Position numbers and translations under genes: made by a program
DNA from: a virus
Virus record (IMG/VR): IMGVR_UViG_3300038678_000291
Span: 19,018 to 83,017 of that record
Reading direction: 5' to 3' (one strand)
DNA: 64,000 nucleotides
Notes under the pieces: model-generated
Told to the model about the DNA's origin: nothing
Databases searched by the model: none
What the model saw: the letters and a program-made list of their open reading frames with translations, nothing else
Part shown: one piece after another, positions 21,478-28,924 of the stretch
Numbering within the stretch: the stretch's first letter is position 1
How the letters are laid out: each line of letters starts with the position of its first letter

Positions 21478-21651
21478 ATGATAAAGTTTTGGGTGTTTTT
21501 GGTAGGGATCGGGATAGGCATGGCAATATGGGCGGCACTGCCTAAAGTTTCGGAGCGAATATTTAGTTGGATGGACGAGACTGTGATTGTCGTTGCCCCC
21601 GAAGACAAAGCGGAGGAAATTGAGCAATGTTTATGGGGGCAAGGACGATGA
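21478..21651 (+). CDS. Small membrane protein (57 residues)
   Basis: The ATG follows GGAGGGCAGGAG. One N-terminal transmembrane helix (FWVFLVGIGIGMAIWAAL) is followed by an acidic soluble tail. It overlaps the next gene by 4 bases (ATGA). With the two preceding membrane proteins it could form the holin group. Confidence 0.6.
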   Translation: MIKFWVFLVGIGIGMAIWAALPKVSERIFSWMDETVIVVAPEDKAEEIEQCLWGQGR

Positions 21652-22001
21652 CGCCGAAGCAAATAAAAAAAGAGCTAGTTCAGACTAGGGCATACTTTTC
21701 TCTTGGCCTGCCCCGATTATATGCAGACTATGAAGCTAAAATAACCGCAGTGGATAAGTTAGACGAAATGGTTGATTTTGTGGTTAGCTTTCTTAAGATT
21801 CCAAAAGAACGGATACAATTAGAATGGCGCCCTAGCATGGAGAGTGAATATCCAGATTCTATTTGGATTGAAGTCATTTTTGATACGGCAGAGGAAGCTA
21901 AAGTGATTCACGACGATACAGACATGGGGATAACTGGCCAGTTAGAGAAAAAATTCCCGATTGAGTCTCAAAGTGTTAGCCTTAACGCAGAGTTTAGGTA
22001 A
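21648..22001 (+). CDS. Hypothetical protein
   Basis: The start at 21648 (MTPKQIKKEL) overlaps the previous stop. The 117-residue product is alpha/beta and acidic with no recognised motif. It is the last rightward gene before the opposing minus-strand island. Confidence 0.6.
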   Translation: MTPKQIKKELVQTRAYFSLGLPRLYADYEAKITAVDKLDEMVDFVVSFLKIPKERIQLEWRPSMESEYPDSIWIEVIFDTAEEAKVIHDDTDMGITGQLEKKFPIESQSVSLNAEFR

Positions 22002-22063
22002 CACGGAAACCATAACCAAAAAATTATCTGAGAAAAAATACGTTTCAAAAACTAGCCTTTGAT

Positions 22064-22207
22064 TTATTCGCCTAACCCGGATTTGGCATATTCGGTTAAG
22101 ATTACTCGTTGGAAGCTAGCGAGAGTCTTAAATCCTTTACTCGCTTTTAGTAATTGGAGGCTTTCCCATAATTCTTTTGGGATTGTGACAAGAATGGTTT
22201 TATCCAT
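22064..22207 (-). CDS. Ribbon-helix-helix protein (47 residues)
   Basis: The ATG at 22207 follows GGAGAATATC. TILVTIPKELWESLQLLKA... is the beta strand plus first helix of an RHH DNA-binding fold, and TLASFQRVILTEYAKSG the second. It closes the leftward island and is a good candidate for its repressor, acting on the palindrome in the promoter at 22999-23027. Confidence 0.65.
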   Translation of the reverse strand: MDKTILVTIPKELWESLQLLKASKGFKTLASFQRVILTEYAKSGLGE

Positions 22208-22247
22208 GATATTCTCCTGGTTGTGTGGTGTAAAAATGAAACTTAAA

Positions 22248-22430
22248 TTATCTTACATACCCGTCCTGGCGCATGTAGAGGGAATCCTCAACTTGAAGAC
22301 ACCATCTGTCATCATAGTTTCCCAATTCATTAGGCAAATAACGTTTAACTGGCCTAGCCTTGCTCCAGCCCATCAATTGCTCAACCGCATCCAGCGCCGC
22401 TTGGCGGCTTGGATAAGTTTGGTGATCCAT
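22248..22430 (-). CDS. Hypothetical small protein
   Basis: The 60-residue protein starts after a strong GGAGGGCACC. It has an N-terminal helix and an aromatic C-terminal half (NYDDRWCLQVEDSLYM). No family was recognised. A long opposite-strand frame across this region is considered spurious. Confidence 0.6.
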   Translation of the reverse strand: MDHQTYPSRQAALDAVEQLMGWSKARPVKRYLPNELGNYDDRWCLQVEDSLYMRQDGYVR

Positions 22431-22454
22431 GGTGCCCTCCGGAGTTTAGTTTGC

Positions 22455-22700
22455 CTACATGCTAAAATAGCCGCCACCCCATTCTTTATCAGCTTGCCCG
22501 TCAAACGGGCCAGTGAATTCCTTTATGGCTTCTGGCGTGGCCTGGCCCATGTTGCAGAAGACACCATTGCCGCTATCCTCATATATGTAGCCATCTTCGG
22601 TCATTATGTTGCCGCCACCAGCTCCAGGGTCATAAATACTACCACCAGCAAGCAGAATACCATCACAATCTCTCAGGTTCCAGTAGCACTGAGTTTTCAT
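22455..22700 (-). CDS. Hypothetical Gly-rich small protein
   Basis: The start at 22700 follows GGAGGGCGGG. The 81-residue product is rich in Gly, Asp and aromatic residues (CDGILLAGGSIYDPGAGGG) and looks beta-rich. No family was recognised. Confidence 0.6.
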   Translation of the reverse strand: MKTQCYWNLRDCDGILLAGGSIYDPGAGGGNIMTEDGYIYEDSGNGVFCNMGQATPEAIKEFTGPFDGQADKEWGGGYFSM

Positions 22701-22729
22701 TTTCCCGCCCTCCATATTGATGTTAAGGA

Positions 22730-22951
22730 TTATGACCGAAACCACTCAATTCTTGGTCGGTCAGCGAAATATTGCTTTCTGACTATTTTCCCTAGTGCCA
22801 GCATTAAATCTACTGGGTCTATGTCGCCATACAACTCTATGTATTTTTGGCTGGAATGGTATGGCAGGGAATCAACCGCCTTTTCTACTTCAGACTTGGT
22901 TTTTGGGTTTTTTTCATTGAAAAGCTTTTCTGCAATTTCATTGATGTCCAT
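22730..22951 (-). CDS. Hypothetical helical protein
   Basis: The start at 22951 (MDINEIAEKLFNEK) follows AAAGGAGGAAAAGG. The 73-residue product is alpha-helical with DPVDLMLALGKIVRKQYF near its end. It is the first gene of the leftward island, about 50 bases from the promoter. Confidence 0.6.
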   Translation of the reverse strand: MDINEIAEKLFNEKNPKTKSEVEKAVDSLPYHSSQKYIELYGDIDPVDLMLALGKIVRKQYFADRPRIEWFRS

Positions 22952-22998
22952 TTCCTTTTCCTCCTTTGGTTTGTGGTTTGCTCTCTCCATCTGTTTAA

Positions 22999-23027
22999 AG
23001 TATACCAAAACGCTAATGTTTTGTCAA
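22999..23027 (-). promoter_or_regulatory. Leftward promoter with palindromic spacer operator
   Basis: Minus-strand -35 TTGACA (23022-23027), 17-base spacer, -10 TATACT (22999-23004). The spacer contains CAAAAC-GCTAAT-GTTTTG (6-base perfect arms, plus-strand reading). The design matches the promoter at 8744-8772, but the operator sequence differs, implying a different repressor. Confidence 0.85.
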
Positions 23028-23101
23028 GCTTTTTTTAAAGAAATATGCAGGAAAAGTGCAATTATTTTTCCTTGTAACAAAATACTAGGATGCTGTAGCC
23101 A

Positions 23102-23770
23102 ATGTTAACCGCAACCATTGACCACAAAAGCAAGTCAGATATTCTTAAAGAAATTAGGGATGTTTCGGTAGGCGAACGACATACTTTTTTCTCAAATGGG
23201 ATCGTATCTGCGATTGATGTTTTGCGGGCATTAATGACCAATAGCGGCAATCAACAAACCGACATAATGATAGCCACTTGGCAGCTAGGTATACGGGATG
23301 CCGGAAATTTAGAAGTTCTTGCCAGAAGCGATAACATTAATCTCAAAATTTTGTTGGATGTTTCGTATAAAGATCGGAACCCACAATATTTTGAGCGTGT
23401 CAAGTCCAGCATGGGAAAGATAATTTGGCTCACATCGAATCATACAAAAGTTATGACAATTGGCGGGAAAAACAAGAAATTTACGGTATTATCGTCAGCT
23501 AATTTTAACAGGAACTTCAGGTTTGAATTTTTTGATATTACTGAATCAACAGAATTATATGACATGGTTTTACAAAATTATGAGCCATTTTTTCAGGGCA
23601 AGCCGATTAATGTTGATGTCAATAACAGGCCAGTCGTGAGGGATAGATTTAAGACTATTTTTATCTCTGACAATGAAAACAACAGGACTATTGAGACAAT
23701 TTTTGATAAAGATACCGTTTTGGATTTTGAACTTGAATTGCCCGAAATAGAGTGGGGGGAACTAAGGTGA
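23102..23770 (+). CDS. PLD-like phosphodiesterase-fold protein
   Basis: The 222-residue protein resembles a single phospholipase-D-like half: TDIMIATWQLG, a NHTKVMTIGGKNKKF block with His114-x-Lys116, and FTVLSSANFNRN. The canonical Asp of HxKx4D is replaced by Gly121, so catalysis is doubtful or needs another residue. A nuclease or phosphodiesterase role is possible. The ATG lacks a good ribosome site. It lies head-to-head with the leftward island. Confidence 0.65.
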   Translation: MLTATIDHKSKSDILKEIRDVSVGERHTFFSNGIVSAIDVLRALMTNSGNQQTDIMIATWQLGIRDAGNLEVLARSDNINLKILLDVSYKDRNPQYFERVKSSMGKIIWLTSNHTKVMTIGGKNKKFTVLSSANFNRNFRFEFFDITESTELYDMVLQNYEPFFQGKPINVDVNNRPVVRDRFKTIFISDNENNRTIETIFDKDTVLDFELELPEIEWGELR

Positions 23771-23777
23771 GTTTATT

Positions 23778-24356
23778 TTAGGGCTGTTTTTTTAATCTTT
23801 TATGTAAAAACGAATGGTAGGATTTGGAACAAATTAGCAGATTTGCTCGTCTGTTGTCGTGTTTGTTAAGATTTCTGTGGTGGACTATTTCGGGGGGTTT
23901 GAGGGGTCGGCCAAGAGTTTTTTCGGCAACCATTCTATGTAAAGCCCGTTTAGTTTCTTTGTCAATTAAATACTCTTTGTCGGGATAAGAACCAGGGGTT
24001 CTTGGGATATGCTTTATCAGTTTTGTCTGCTTCCAATTATTGGATAACGAGTAAGTATTGGAATATTGCCCATGTCCCCCTTTTGCTCTGGTAACTATTA
24101 TGAAGCCAACTCCTTCCAGTTCTTTTGTACCCTTAAGCCAAGAATGTGAAGATAATTTGCAGACCAATTTACTACGAGGGCATTTGATGTTTTTAGAATT
24201 ATATCCGGTGAAACTATATCGGATGTTAATATAAGAAAGTTGAGCAGATTTACTAAGATTATGCCACTGAGAAGATTTCAGGAGATTGCGGGGTATGGCA
24301 ATGAAGTTTTTGCCGAGATCGTTAAAATCAGATTTAACCGTTTTTTTGCGTCCCAT
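23778..24356 (-). CDS. Replication-initiator-like winged helix fused to HNH nuclease
   Basis: In this 192-residue protein, residues 15-110 (FIAIPRNLLKSSQWHNLSKSA...) resemble the winged-helix N-domain of phage/plasmid replication initiators. Residues 138-190 hold an HNH core (HRMVAEKTLGRP...EIVHHRNLNKHDNRRANLLI). The fusion looks like a homing endonuclease that captured, or was inserted into, an initiator gene. It is convergent with the PLD-like gene, 8 bases apart, and read against the surrounding genes. Confidence 0.78.
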   Translation of the reverse strand: MGRKKTVKSDFNDLGKNFIAIPRNLLKSSQWHNLSKSAQLSYINIRYSFTGYNSKNIKCPRSKLVCKLSSHSWLKGTKELEGVGFIIVTRAKGGHGQYSNTYSLSNNWKQTKLIKHIPRTPGSYPDKEYLIDKETKRALHRMVAEKTLGRPLKPPEIVHHRNLNKHDNRRANLLICSKSYHSFLHKRLKKQP

Positions 24357-24437
24357 GATGCCCCTGAATCATCATGGTAAAGGAGGGCAGGAAGTTCAGG
24401 GCAACCCACCCTCCCGTACCAGTTTGCGGTCACTCTT

Positions 24438-24466
24438 TTGAGTTTCCGCTTATATTGTGCTATACT
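24438..24466 (+). promoter_or_regulatory. Promoter upstream of packaging region
   Basis: -35 TTGAGT (24438-24443), 17-base spacer, -10 TATACT (24461-24466). It re-starts rightward transcription after the minus-strand HNH gene and probably feeds the J-domain and terminase genes. Confidence 0.75.
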
Positions 24467-24514
24467 ATAACAATGGACATGGAAAAGCAAGCTAAAACGG
24501 GAGGAGGTAAGTGG

Positions 24515-24682
24515 ATGCCCGAAAAGTATGTCTTAAAGCCCCTTAAGGTGGATGTACGGCCCTATGGCCACAACTTGACAGTGGAACACTTAATGCCAGA
24601 TGGGAGTTTGCTTAGGGTTAGGCTTGGTGTGCCCCCCCCCGAATCATTTATGCCCACTCTACCAGTAAAAAACAATGTCTGA
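24515..24682 (+). CDS. Hypothetical small protein
   Basis: The ATG at 24515 lies seven bases after GGAGG; an upstream in-frame start is less well placed. The 55-residue beta-rich product (YVLKPLKVDVRPYGHNL) was not recognised. It overlaps the next gene by 8 bases. Confidence 0.55.
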   Translation: MPEKYVLKPLKVDVRPYGHNLTVEHLMPDGSLLRVRLGVPPPESFMPTLPVKNNV

Positions 24683-24908
24683 ACTCTGCACAAACATTCA
24701 TGAAGAGCTTGGCATGAACAAGCCCAGTGATTACGAATATCGTTACGCTTTGTCTGGACAGCTTGAGAAATATAGACAGGAAGGATGGGAGCTAATAGCT
24801 TATGCTGGCCACGGAGTTGATCATGCGCCGGTATTATTCATAAGAAGGCGGCTTGGGTGGTATGCAAGGATAAAACGGTACCTAAATGCTTCTGCCAGGT
24901 ACCACTGA
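24675..24908 (+). CDS. Small protein with DUF4177-like pattern
   Basis: The 77-residue protein contains YALSGQLEKYRQEGWELIAYAGHG, reminiscent of the compact GWEL-type DUF4177 fold, then a basic C-terminal helix. The function is unknown. The resemblance is weak. Confidence 0.5.
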   Translation: MSELCTNIHEELGMNKPSDYEYRYALSGQLEKYRQEGWELIAYAGHGVDHAPVLFIRRRLGWYARIKRYLNASARYH

Positions 24909-24987
24909 TCACCGATTCGGGGAAATGTGCACAGTGTATTTGTTTTCTTAAATGCATGTCGGTAATTAAAGATAAGGCGAGCCGGAA

Positions 24988-25347
24988 ATGGCAAAAGCCC
25001 CCCATATGCGAAAACAGACAATAAACTTAATGGAATTAATATCAACCTTAGAACTGCCTGCCAGGTGCATGGATTGGGTTAAGCTGGATTACTGTGGAGC
25101 CTTGGCCGGTTTGCGGGAATTCAAGAAAATCATAGAAAACCAGCGGCGTGTATTGGCGCTTAAGTACCACCCGGATAAAGATGGTGGTAGCTTGGAGCGA
25201 ATGAAGATAATCAACGGAGCGATTGACTTTTTGCTGGCCCTGAGAATTCAATTACCACAGAGGCAGGTAGTTGTGTTCAGGTCGTTTAGGGGAGACGCTT
25301 CCAGCGTATCAACGAATTCAACCGCAACGAGCTCGGGATACTGGTAA
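24988..25347 (+). CDS. J-domain protein
   Basis: The 119-residue protein has the DnaJ core RRVLALKYHPDKDGGSLERMKIINGAIDFLL with the HPD tripeptide at 61-63 between helices II and III; no Gly/Phe or zinc regions follow. J-domains recruit and stimulate host DnaK/Hsp70. Its place just before the terminase suggests a role in head or packaging assembly, or in replication-complex remodelling. Confidence 0.82.
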   Translation: MAKAPHMRKQTINLMELISTLELPARCMDWVKLDYCGALAGLREFKKIIENQRRVLALKYHPDKDGGSLERMKIINGAIDFLLALRIQLPQRQVVVFRSFRGDASSVSTNSTATSSGYW

Positions 25348-25363
25348 GGGAGATTGACTAGGT

Positions 25364-27148
25364 GTGGCTAAAAACAAATCAACAACACCGCAAATCGCCG
25401 CAGAGACGCAACCCGACAATCCCGCTATGCGGGAATTAATATTTGAATATGTTACAAATATTGACAATGTTCACCTTAAAACCGAGGCGATTGCTAAAGC
25501 GGTTGGTCTCCAGGACAGACAAACCAGGGAGTATCTCACCACTGAATTCTGGGAGGCCGTCCGGGATGAGCGGCGCAAAAGATATGCTAAGCACTCGGTT
25601 TTCGTAGATGAGGGGTTGGTTAGGAGTGCGGTTAAAGGCAATCCGGCTGCCGCCAAACTGTTTTATGAGAAATATGAAAAATGGAGCAGTGACAAGGAAG
25701 AGACCGACCCTCAGTCTGCTGGTTGGGTTGAGCGAGCAAAAGAGCAAGCACTCCATAATGTTACATATCATCGCAAAATACTTTACAATTCACCGTTGTA
25801 CCCTCCAGAAATTAAAGCTATTCAGCTTGTTGAAAAGCATATTGATCAAAAATCTGGCAAAATCATTACCATACGCAGTGCCCGTCAGACCATGAAAAAT
25901 GAGTGCTCGGCTATGATTGCAACCAGGGTGCTTGAACGATACAAAGACAAGGGAGGAACTTATATCCGTACCGCCCCTACATGGAAGCCGCAAATCATCA
26001 ACTCTAAGATGCGCCTGGAGAGGTTTTTGATGGCTGACCCTTTAATCCGGGATAACTATCGCCGCCGTGAGGGATTTATTTTTCAGTGCGGGCTTGCTCA
26101 AATACATTTTTTGTCTACTGATACCTCGGCCAAGGTGGTAGGAGATACTGCCGACATCTGCTTAGACATTGACGAGGCGCACAAAGTAGACAAGGGCAAA
26201 TTTGAGGAGGACTTTAGCCCCATGACGGCCTCCAGCAACGCTCCGGTGGTAATGTGGGGTGTTGCGGCGGATAAACAGGATTTGCTATATGAGTACCTAC
26301 AATTCAACCTGGAGCATAATCCCGGTTGCGTCCTCCAGTATCCGGCGAGCATCTGGTGTGAGCTGCTACCACAATATGCTAAGCATTATGAGGAGCGAGT
26401 GGCTAAGCTAGGGGCCGACCACCCGGTAATCCTAACTCAATACGACTTGATAGACGTGGACGCCATTGGGGGATATTTTACCAAGGCCCAGCAGACCAGC
26501 CTGCTCACCGGCGACCATGAGCAGTATTCAGCACCTAAAGACGGTAGAAGCTATGTTGTCACCATAGATATTGGTGGAGAGGCAGAGGAGGAGGAATCTG
26601 ACCCACTGGTGAAGGCCGAGGGAGCCAGGGACAGCACGGTGGCGCTTGTGTTTGAGGTTGACCACAAGGACGAGGTAAACGGTTACCCTATGTGTCGGCT
26701 GGTGGATATACACTGGTGGACTGGTAAGAGCCTGGGGGACGAGCCGAGCGGACTCCCCGGTCAGCAGACCATATTGCTGAAACTACTCAGGGCATGGCAA
26801 CCACATTATGTGGTAGTTGATGCGCGGGGGGTAGGGGAGCAGATTGCGAATTACCTTGACACTAACTGGGGCGTGGAAGCCTATAAGGCTTCGGCCCTTT
26901 CGGTAAGCGATGACTGTTATGGTTTGAAAGCCATGGTGAATAATGATAGAGTTAAGGTGTTCAGAGATGATCAGTCGCCGGAATATGCCGAACTGGCGAG
27001 ACAGATTAAGCATACCAGCTATGAGATAAGGCAACATGACCGAATGAGGATAATCAAGCCCCACGGCAAGGGGCACATTGATATGGTGAAGGCCATGACT
27101 TATTTGTATCAGGCTGCCTTGACAGGCGGTGCGCCGGAGATATATTGA
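25364..27148 (+). CDS. terL: Terminase large subunit with small-subunit-like N-terminal domain
   Basis: A 594-residue protein. Residues 21-110 carry an HTH (LKTEAIAKAVGLQDRQTREYLTTEFW...) and GNPAAAKLFYEKYEKW typical of small terminase/DNA-recognition domains. The ATPase has a Walker A-like SARQTMKNE (172-180) and a Walker B ICLDIDEAH (265-273). A RNase H-fold nuclease follows with YVVTIDIGG, YVVVDARGVGEQ and GHIDMVKAMTYLY. It packages DNA into procapsids. No separate small terminase gene was recognised, so the N-domain may replace it. It uses a GTG start. Confidence 0.9.
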   Translation: MAKNKSTTPQIAAETQPDNPAMRELIFEYVTNIDNVHLKTEAIAKAVGLQDRQTREYLTTEFWEAVRDERRKRYAKHSVFVDEGLVRSAVKGNPAAAKLFYEKYEKWSSDKEETDPQSAGWVERAKEQALHNVTYHRKILYNSPLYPPEIKAIQLVEKHIDQKSGKIITIRSARQTMKNECSAMIATRVLERYKDKGGTYIRTAPTWKPQIINSKMRLERFLMADPLIRDNYRRREGFIFQCGLAQIHFLSTDTSAKVVGDTADICLDIDEAHKVDKGKFEEDFSPMTASSNAPVVMWGVAADKQDLLYEYLQFNLEHNPGCVLQYPASIWCELLPQYAKHYEERVAKLGADHPVILTQYDLIDVDAIGGYFTKAQQTSLLTGDHEQYSAPKDGRSYVVTIDIGGEAEEEESDPLVKAEGARDSTVALVFEVDHKDEVNGYPMCRLVDIHWWTGKSLGDEPSGLPGQQTILLKLLRAWQPHYVVVDARGVGEQIANYLDTNWGVEAYKASALSVSDDCYGLKAMVNNDRVKVFRDDQSPEYAELARQIKHTSYEIRQHDRMRIIKPHGKGHIDMVKAMTYLYQAALTGGAPEIY

Positions 27149-27184
27149 TGTATGAGAGTAAACCCATACAGGAAAGGAGAAAAG

Positions 27185-27304
27185 ATGCTTTTATCCGACA
27201 GGGAGCGCCAAGCCCGTGTGAATATTGTGGTAGAACAACCTGCCGTTTTTCGGGTGCATAAACAGGCTCGCATGATGGGGTACACGGGGAAAGATGCCCA
27301 ATAA
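27185..27304 (+). CDS. Possible 39-residue protein
   Basis: The ATG at 27185 follows AAAGGAG. The product is basic (LLSDRERQARVNIVVEQPAVFRV-like). A competing frame at 27148-27261, coupled to the terminase stop by TGATG, encodes a CEYCGRTTC cluster; which of the two is used cannot be decided. Confidence 0.4.
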   Translation: MLLSDRERQARVNIVVEQPAVFRVHKQARMMGYTGKDAQ

Positions 27305-27473
27305 ACCCTCACAGCAGATAAGGCGTGAGCAGGCCATTGACCAGCTTATCCAGCGCTTAAGAGATCATTGGACAAAACCTGGTTTTTTTGCTACAATTAC
27401 ACTAACGGTACAGAATGGCATTATTGGGAACGATGTGCATGTAGCTAAGAATGAGAAGTTGGGGGAGATATAA
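27294..27473 (+). CDS. DUF2292-like small protein, copy 1
   Basis: A 59-residue protein: an N-terminal helix (QIRREQAIDQLIQRLRDHW) then GFFATITLTVQNGIIGNDVHVAKNEK, the beta-hairpin pattern of DUF2292/YezD-like proteins. A second, divergent copy lies at 33883-34038. The function is unknown. Its start overlaps the preceding frame. Confidence 0.55.
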   Translation: MPNKPSQQIRREQAIDQLIQRLRDHWTKPGFFATITLTVQNGIIGNDVHVAKNEKLGEI

Positions 27474-27775
27474 TGTCTAATAATTGTATATATTTAATAC
27501 AGGAATACAAAAGAGACCTCCTTGATATTTATCCTGCTGAACGCCTTCTGCATGGGGAAAGACATATAAATTATGGGCACGGTTGTAAAACTAGGAATGG
27601 AACAAAGGTTAAGTTTCCCAACATGATGACAATGTGTGGGGAAATTATTAGAGCGGATTTGGATTTTTGTTATGAACTGTATCCAAGCGGTATGGAGATA
27701 GCAGGAGAAACTCAATATCCAAAAGAACCCACATGCAAAGAATGCAAAGAAGCTTTTATGCCGGGGGAAATGTGA
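27473..27775 (+). CDS. Small cysteine-containing protein
   Basis: The 100-residue protein has Cys residues near 38, 55 and 66 and a C-terminal CKECKEAF pair, suggesting metal binding. GGGGGAGATATA precedes the ATG. No family was recognised. Confidence 0.6.
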   Translation: MSNNCIYLIQEYKRDLLDIYPAERLLHGERHINYGHGCKTRNGTKVKFPNMMTMCGEIIRADLDFCYELYPSGMEIAGETQYPKEPTCKECKEAFMPGEM

Positions 27776-28023
27776 GCAAAGAAGAGGCAGAAATTAGAGC
27801 ACATTGTCTGGCATTATGCGAGTTGGTTTGGGGGCCAAGCCTTAAGGAAAATTGCCAGGGGCATGCAGAATGTATGTCATTTTACAGGAATGTCGTACAA
27901 CCCAGCCAGACCGAGTATATATGTAAATGCAAGCCTTATGGGATATCGCCCATCCAGGCAATATCAACTGATACCATAGCATCGAGTTACTTAAGGTGTA
28001 ATCCTGTTTTGGGAGAGCGATGA
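27772..28023 (+). CDS. Cysteine-rich hypothetical protein
   Basis: The GTG start overlaps the previous stop and follows GGGGGAA. The 83-residue protein has CLALC, CQGHAEC and CKCKP clusters, compatible with a zinc site. No family was recognised. Confidence 0.55.
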   Translation: MSKEEAEIRAHCLALCELVWGPSLKENCQGHAECMSFYRNVVQPSQTEYICKCKPYGISPIQAISTDTIASSYLRCNPVLGER

Positions 28024-28301
28024 GCCAATCAAAATTAATACACAGAAAACTGATTGACGATAAGGTTCGTGGTGGTTATTCTGAGCGAAATTGGCCGATA
28101 GAACGTAACAGGGAATACTGGGATAAACCTGGCATGCCACATCGCCGATGTATTCTTTTGCCTGTTGATGAGCAGGGCGAGTATTCACGATGCGAGCCGG
28201 GATTTGTTGTAAAAGAATCACATGTTGAAGATGATGTTCGGAAGGGTGTTCTCCTTGTCGTTGACAAGGCAGAGCTTGTGGATGTTTCTCTCTGTTCGTG
28301 A
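28020..28301 (+). CDS. Hypothetical protein
   Basis: The 93-residue polar protein has a basic N-terminal half and a beta-like C-terminal half (GVLLVVDKAELVDVSL). Its ATG overlaps the previous stop (ATGA). No family was recognised. Confidence 0.55.
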   Translation: MSQSKLIHRKLIDDKVRGGYSERNWPIERNREYWDKPGMPHRRCILLPVDEQGEYSRCEPGFVVKESHVEDDVRKGVLLVVDKAELVDVSLCS

Positions 28302-28313
28302 TATGGGGAAGAC

Positions 28314-28589
28314 ATGAGCTATAGAGACACAGAAAATCATTGCATTAAGTTGGTAACGGATTTTACATTCTCTGATGCTAATTGGAACGATAAACTCATT
28401 GGCATTGAACTTGGACGCAAAGAAATTGAAGAGATTCAATTTTCAACCGGCTGTTTCATGTTTTCTTCTTATGTGGCAGCGTTGAGAGGAGAAAAAAGAT
28501 TATCTCCCGAAGAGTGGACTTTCCGTGGAGACAAAATTATTCCAGTAAATAAAGAAAGCCACATAAGTCTTTCTATTAGAGGGGCATAA
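28314..28589 (+). CDS. Hypothetical protein
   Basis: The 91-residue protein resembles a compact alpha/beta fold (KLVTDFTFSDANWNDKLIGIELGRKEI). The leader GGGGAAGAC is a fair ribosome site. No family was recognised. Confidence 0.55.
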   Translation: MSYRDTENHCIKLVTDFTFSDANWNDKLIGIELGRKEIEEIQFSTGCFMFSSYVAALRGEKRLSPEEWTFRGDKIIPVNKESHISLSIRGA

Positions 28590-28612
28590 TTTCTCAATCG
28601 GGAATGCCGAAG

Positions 28613-28810
28613 ATGAGCAAAACCTTTAAGCAAAAAATTGATACACTAAGGCAGCAGATGGGTACATATGGGTGTGATTTATCAAACCTTACAGATCAAG
28701 AAGTAGCTGACGGAGTCAGAAGTGTTTGTGCTGTATTAATTGAGAAGGGTGGAGGACTTAAAGAGTTTTTTGAAGGTATGGCGACGATTAATAAATTAAA
28801 AACAACCTAG
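28613..28810 (+). CDS. Hypothetical helical protein
   Basis: The start at 28613 was preferred to an ATG nine bases earlier for its GGGA spacing. The 65-residue product is helical with two cysteines (GCDLSNLTDQEVADGVRSVC). It is the last gene before the portal leader. Confidence 0.5.
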   Translation: MSKTFKQKIDTLRQQMGTYGCDLSNLTDQEVADGVRSVCAVLIEKGGGLKEFFEGMATINKLKTT

Positions 28811-28823
28811 CCTAGTCAAATTG

Positions 28824-28909
28824 AGGGTCTTGGCGACCTTGTCATGCTGAGGGCTGGATATGGAAGGCAACCACACACTGTGGCAACCCCTTCCCGTCCA
28901 GCCCTTTTT
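28824..28909 (+). terminator. Structured portal leader ending in a long-loop terminator-like hairpin
   Basis: The hairpin AGGGTC/GACCTT (28824-28840) is followed by a large stem, 28850-28858 with 28897-28905. The large stem contains GGAAGG/CCTTCC (28862-28867 with 28889-28894) and CCACA/TGTGG (28871-28875 with 28879-28883), all nested, and ends in TTTTT. Either an intrinsic terminator that limits readthrough into head genes, or an attenuator-type leader. An in-frame ATG at 28844 lies inside it and is not used here as the portal start. Confidence 0.65.
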
Positions 28910-28924
28910 CTTTGTAGGGTTTTA

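Noticed and set aside
22059-23108. A 349-codon rightward open frame
   Set aside because: It is the shadow of four minus-strand genes with good ribosome sites and their own promoter; the rightward translation looks random and lacks any domain.
28844-28924. Portal start at the ATG at 28844
   Set aside because: The extra 27 codons would translate the structured leader; the ATG at 28925 gives a family-like N-terminus.
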